DNA of 22,103 bases, from assembly GCA_905397405.1 (NCBI GenBank), contig CAJPVJ010000631.1:1-22103 (forward strand), written 5' to 3'. Under the pieces are notes generated by a model, which was not told the DNA's origin, did no database searches, and saw only the letters and a list, made by a program, of their open reading frames with translations. The position numbers and the translations under genes were made by a program. The DNA comes from Oppiella nova (taxonomy: Eukaryota; Arthropoda; Arachnida; Sarcoptiformes; Oppiidae). Shown here piece by piece: positions 20,345 to 22,103 of the stretch. How positions within the stretch are numbered: the first letter of the stretch is position 1; each line of letters starts with the position of its first letter.

Positions 20345-21118
20345 ATGGGATCAACTGAAGAGTCTTTGGCGTCAAATAAGTGCCAATTCTTCGTCAAGAA
20401 GGGTAACACTAATCGTCGGATCCGTCAGAATATAAGACGCGACGAGACGTCGAGCGAAGAAGAGGACAACGAGTCGGCGGTTGTGGTGAACAGCAGCCGA
20501 AGAGCCGACAGAAACCCATTGATTCAGTCGACCGTATCGTTCAGTCGTCTCAAGAAACGGAAAGTGGTTTCGGAGGACAAGGAAGACGGCAACGACTCGG
20601 ACGACGACTCGTTTCGAGTCACCTATCGGTCCAACAAAAGCGGCCAAAGAGAGGGTCCCTCAGACATGGGCGCGACGTCTGTGATCCAGACGGAGACCGA
20701 CAAAGCGATGGACGCGCAGAGCATCTTCGAGAGGGCGCAGGAAGTGAACGAAACACTGAAAGGCAAAGAAGACGACCACATCTACAGAGGACTCAATAAT
20801 TACGTTCAATACAAGTCCAAGAAAGACACGCCTCAGGGGAACGCCTCGTCCGGACACGTCCGCAACGGTCCCGTCCGCGCGCCCGAAAACATCCGGTCGA
20901 CCGTCCGGTGGGACTATCAGCCGGACCTCTGCAAGGACTACAAGGAGACGGGCTTTTGCGGGTTCGGCGACTCCTGTATATTCCTTCACGACAGGTCTGA
21001 CTACAAGTCCGGCTGGCAGTTGGAAATGGATGCCCAGCACAAGGATCACGACGACGACGACCCCAACAAGTATGTCATCGAAGAGGACGACGACCTGCCC
21101 TTCAAGTGNAATGAATGA
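20345..21118 (+). CDS. RNF113A: RNF113 (CWC24-like) spliceosomal E3 protein, truncated before the RING domain
   Basis: Family members combine a CCCH zinc finger and a RING domain and act in the activated spliceosome and in ubiquitin signalling of alkylation repair. The start ATG has a strong context (accATGG). The N-terminal third is acidic, Ser-rich and disordered; then come SDMGATSVIQTETDKAMDAQ, IFERAQEV, GKEDDHIYRGLNNY and APENIRSTVRWDYQPD, all family blocks. The CCCH finger CKDYKETGFCGFGDSCIFLH is complete. The frame then reaches DDDLPFK and codon TGN, which must be the first Cys of the RING (family: PFKCFICR). After the N it reads Asn-Glu-stop, and no RING is encoded anywhere downstream in the window. 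About 85 C-terminal residues are missing. I think the break coincides with an assembly problem at base 21109; a true truncation or a spliced distant exon is possible. Confidence 0.9.
   Translation: MGSTEESLASNKCQFFVKKGNTNRRIRQNIRRDETSSEEEDNESAVVVNSSRRADRNPLIQSTVSFSRLKKRKVVSEDKEDGNDSDDDSFRVTYRSNKSGQREGPSDMGATSVIQTETDKAMDAQSIFERAQEVNETLKGKEDDHIYRGLNNYVQYKSKKDTPQGNASSGHVRNGPVRAPENIRSTVRWDYQPDLCKDYKETGFCGFGDSCIFLHDRSDYKSGWQLEMDAQHKDHDDDDPNKYVIEEDDDLPFKXNE
21109..21109. other. Ambiguous base (n) at the RNF113 truncation point
   Basis: The only non-ACGT base in the window. It sits in the codon TGN that would be the first RING cysteine. Sequence before it is coding-like; sequence after it is a short gaatga repeat followed by non-coding DNA. 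This suggests a joint or collapsed gap. Confidence 0.9.
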
Positions 21119-21233
21119 ATGACTCGACAGATGGCGAGTGAGAGGAAGGCATGCATTGACTGATTGAATGCATAAACAAAACACTGTTTTTGAACATCAA
21201 ATGAATCGGTCGACCGGTCGGTGAAGTGTTGCG

Positions 21234-21782
21234 ATGAGTGGTCTGTCGTGTTATCGTCGGGTCAACCAATGGATGGTATTCTCGAGACAATGGTCTATAT
21301 ATGACGCCAAATGGCAGGACGTGTTTGATTCGGCAGAACTCGTGGCCCGACATCTTCACGGGCGCCACAAACCCATCTACGATCCGGACCAGGATTTCGG
21401 GGACCACGTGGTCGTCATAAACGCCAAACACGTGGCGATGCCGGGCGACGAGTGGCGGTACCGCTACTACTATCACCACACCAACTATGCCCGGGGCAAA
21501 CACTGGGCCCCCGCACACGCCCTCCACAACAAAGACCCCACTCTTGTCTTATATAAAGCCATATATAAAGCCGTCGGAAATATTAGACTCAAACGACAGG
21601 AAATGATCGCTCGCTTACATATGTATCCCGAAGAAGCGGTTCCCAAACATATCCTTCAGAATGTTTCGGATCAGATCAGACAACTCCGTCCCCTTTCCAA
21701 ACGCGTCGATGAGTTCACCGAAGAAGAGGTGAAAGAGTTTCCTAAGATTTTCGATTATCCCGAAGACTATGCCATCAAATAA
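21234..21782 (+). CDS. MRPL13: Mitochondrial large-subunit ribosomal protein uL13m
   Basis: Subunit of the mitochondrial 39S ribosomal subunit, homologous to bacterial L13. Single exon of 182 codons plus stop (human 178). Family blocks in order: QWMVFSRQWSIYDAKWQ, LHGRHKPIYDPDQDFGDHVVVINAKHVA (the L13 core with GDHVV), the HHTNYARG segment, KDPTLVLYKAIYKAVG, then RLHMYPEEAVP and a C-terminal LSKRVDEFTEEEVKEFPKIF ... PEDY. The mitochondrial form lacks a long cleavable presequence, as here. The gene lies in tandem 115 nt downstream of the broken RNF113 frame, although that spacing depends on the assembly at 21109. Confidence 0.96.
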   Translation: MSGLSCYRRVNQWMVFSRQWSIYDAKWQDVFDSAELVARHLHGRHKPIYDPDQDFGDHVVVINAKHVAMPGDEWRYRYYYHHTNYARGKHWAPAHALHNKDPTLVLYKAIYKAVGNIRLKRQEMIARLHMYPEEAVPKHILQNVSDQIRQLRPLSKRVDEFTEEEVKEFPKIFDYPEDYAIK

Positions 21783-22103
21783 TCACTTTTTTGTATCATT
21801 TAAATAATTCTCAAATATAATAGTAGATCTAGTTTTAAAATTTCTGTAGATTTAAATCATTAATAAATAAATAATAAATAACTTAAAATTAATTTTATGA
21901 ATGCATTGAACTTTATTTTCGGTTTTAAATGATCGCACTTGAAGTACAAGTGTTGCAACCATTCATAGGGATACCCATTGTTTAGTGATTGTACACAATA
22001 TTTCAAATGTGTAGTCATTTTGACAATTTATTGATTGAATTTACAATTTATAAAAAATAATTAAATTACGAGTTTTATAATGAAATGTAGACATCATATG
22101 AAT
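21783..22103. terminator. MRPL13 3' region with polyadenylation signal
   Basis: AT-rich sequence after the stop. AATAAA occurs at 21862-21867, in a run of taaataaataaataa, about 80 nt past the stop codon. Nothing else recognisable reaches the window end. Confidence 0.55.

Noticed and set aside
21119-21233. A RING exon for RNF113 hidden before MRPL13
   Set aside because: All three plus-strand frames were read; none contains the Cys/His spacing of a RING and all have early stops.
1-22103. tRNA, rRNA, CRISPR arrays or bacterial-type operons
   Set aside because: No tRNA B-box/cloverleaf, rRNA core sequence or regularly spaced direct repeats were seen; gene structure is eukaryotic with spliceosomal introns.

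Overview
The window is nuclear DNA from a eukaryote with very short introns. Most of those I could place are 55-85 nt with GT/AG ends. Intergenic DNA is very AT-rich, exons are more GC-rich, and genes are packed on both strands. The gene set (a dual-oxidase maturation factor of the moladietz/NIP type, ABHD17, WBP4, CHMP6, USP3, RNF113, and mitochondrial ribosomal proteins S27 and L13) suggests a small-genome arthropod. An acariform mite is my best guess, by inference only. There is no operon logic. The genes are housekeeping functions in head-to-head, tail-to-tail and tandem order.

Layout: 1-5133 has no convincing gene. It is framed by two arms of a long inverted repeat about 4.1 kb apart. 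The inner 128 nt of the two arms (432-559 and 4556-4683) are related by pure reversal, without complementation, while the adjacent ~300 nt are related by normal reverse complementation. This is the strangest thing in the window. Next come three minus-strand genes: MRPS27 (5134-6615), a DUOXA-like membrane protein whose 5' half I could not fully splice (6988-8922), and ABHD17 (10694-11749). An unrecognised 481-residue protein (12417-14072, plus) is divergent from ABHD17. It converges on WBP4 (14672-15820, minus), which is head-to-head with CHMP6 (16225-17110, plus). CHMP6 is tail-to-tail with USP3 (17361-19430, minus), and USP3 is head-to-head with an RNF113 gene (20345-21118, plus). RNF113 breaks off exactly where its RING domain should begin, at the only ambiguous base. 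MRPL13 (21234-21782, plus) closes the window.

Functionally the genes are a mixture: mitochondrial translation (MRPS27, MRPL13), splicing (WBP4, RNF113), ESCRT-III membrane scission (CHMP6), histone deubiquitination (USP3), protein depalmitoylation (ABHD17) and NADPH-oxidase maturation (DUOXA-like). Several gene models depend on splice junctions that simple open-reading-frame reading gets wrong. WBP4 has a start codon split by an intron and a 57-nt stop-free intron inside its WW domain. The first Met of the long MRPS27 frame lies inside an intron. ABHD17 has an in-frame upstream Met that would bury its palmitoylated N terminus.
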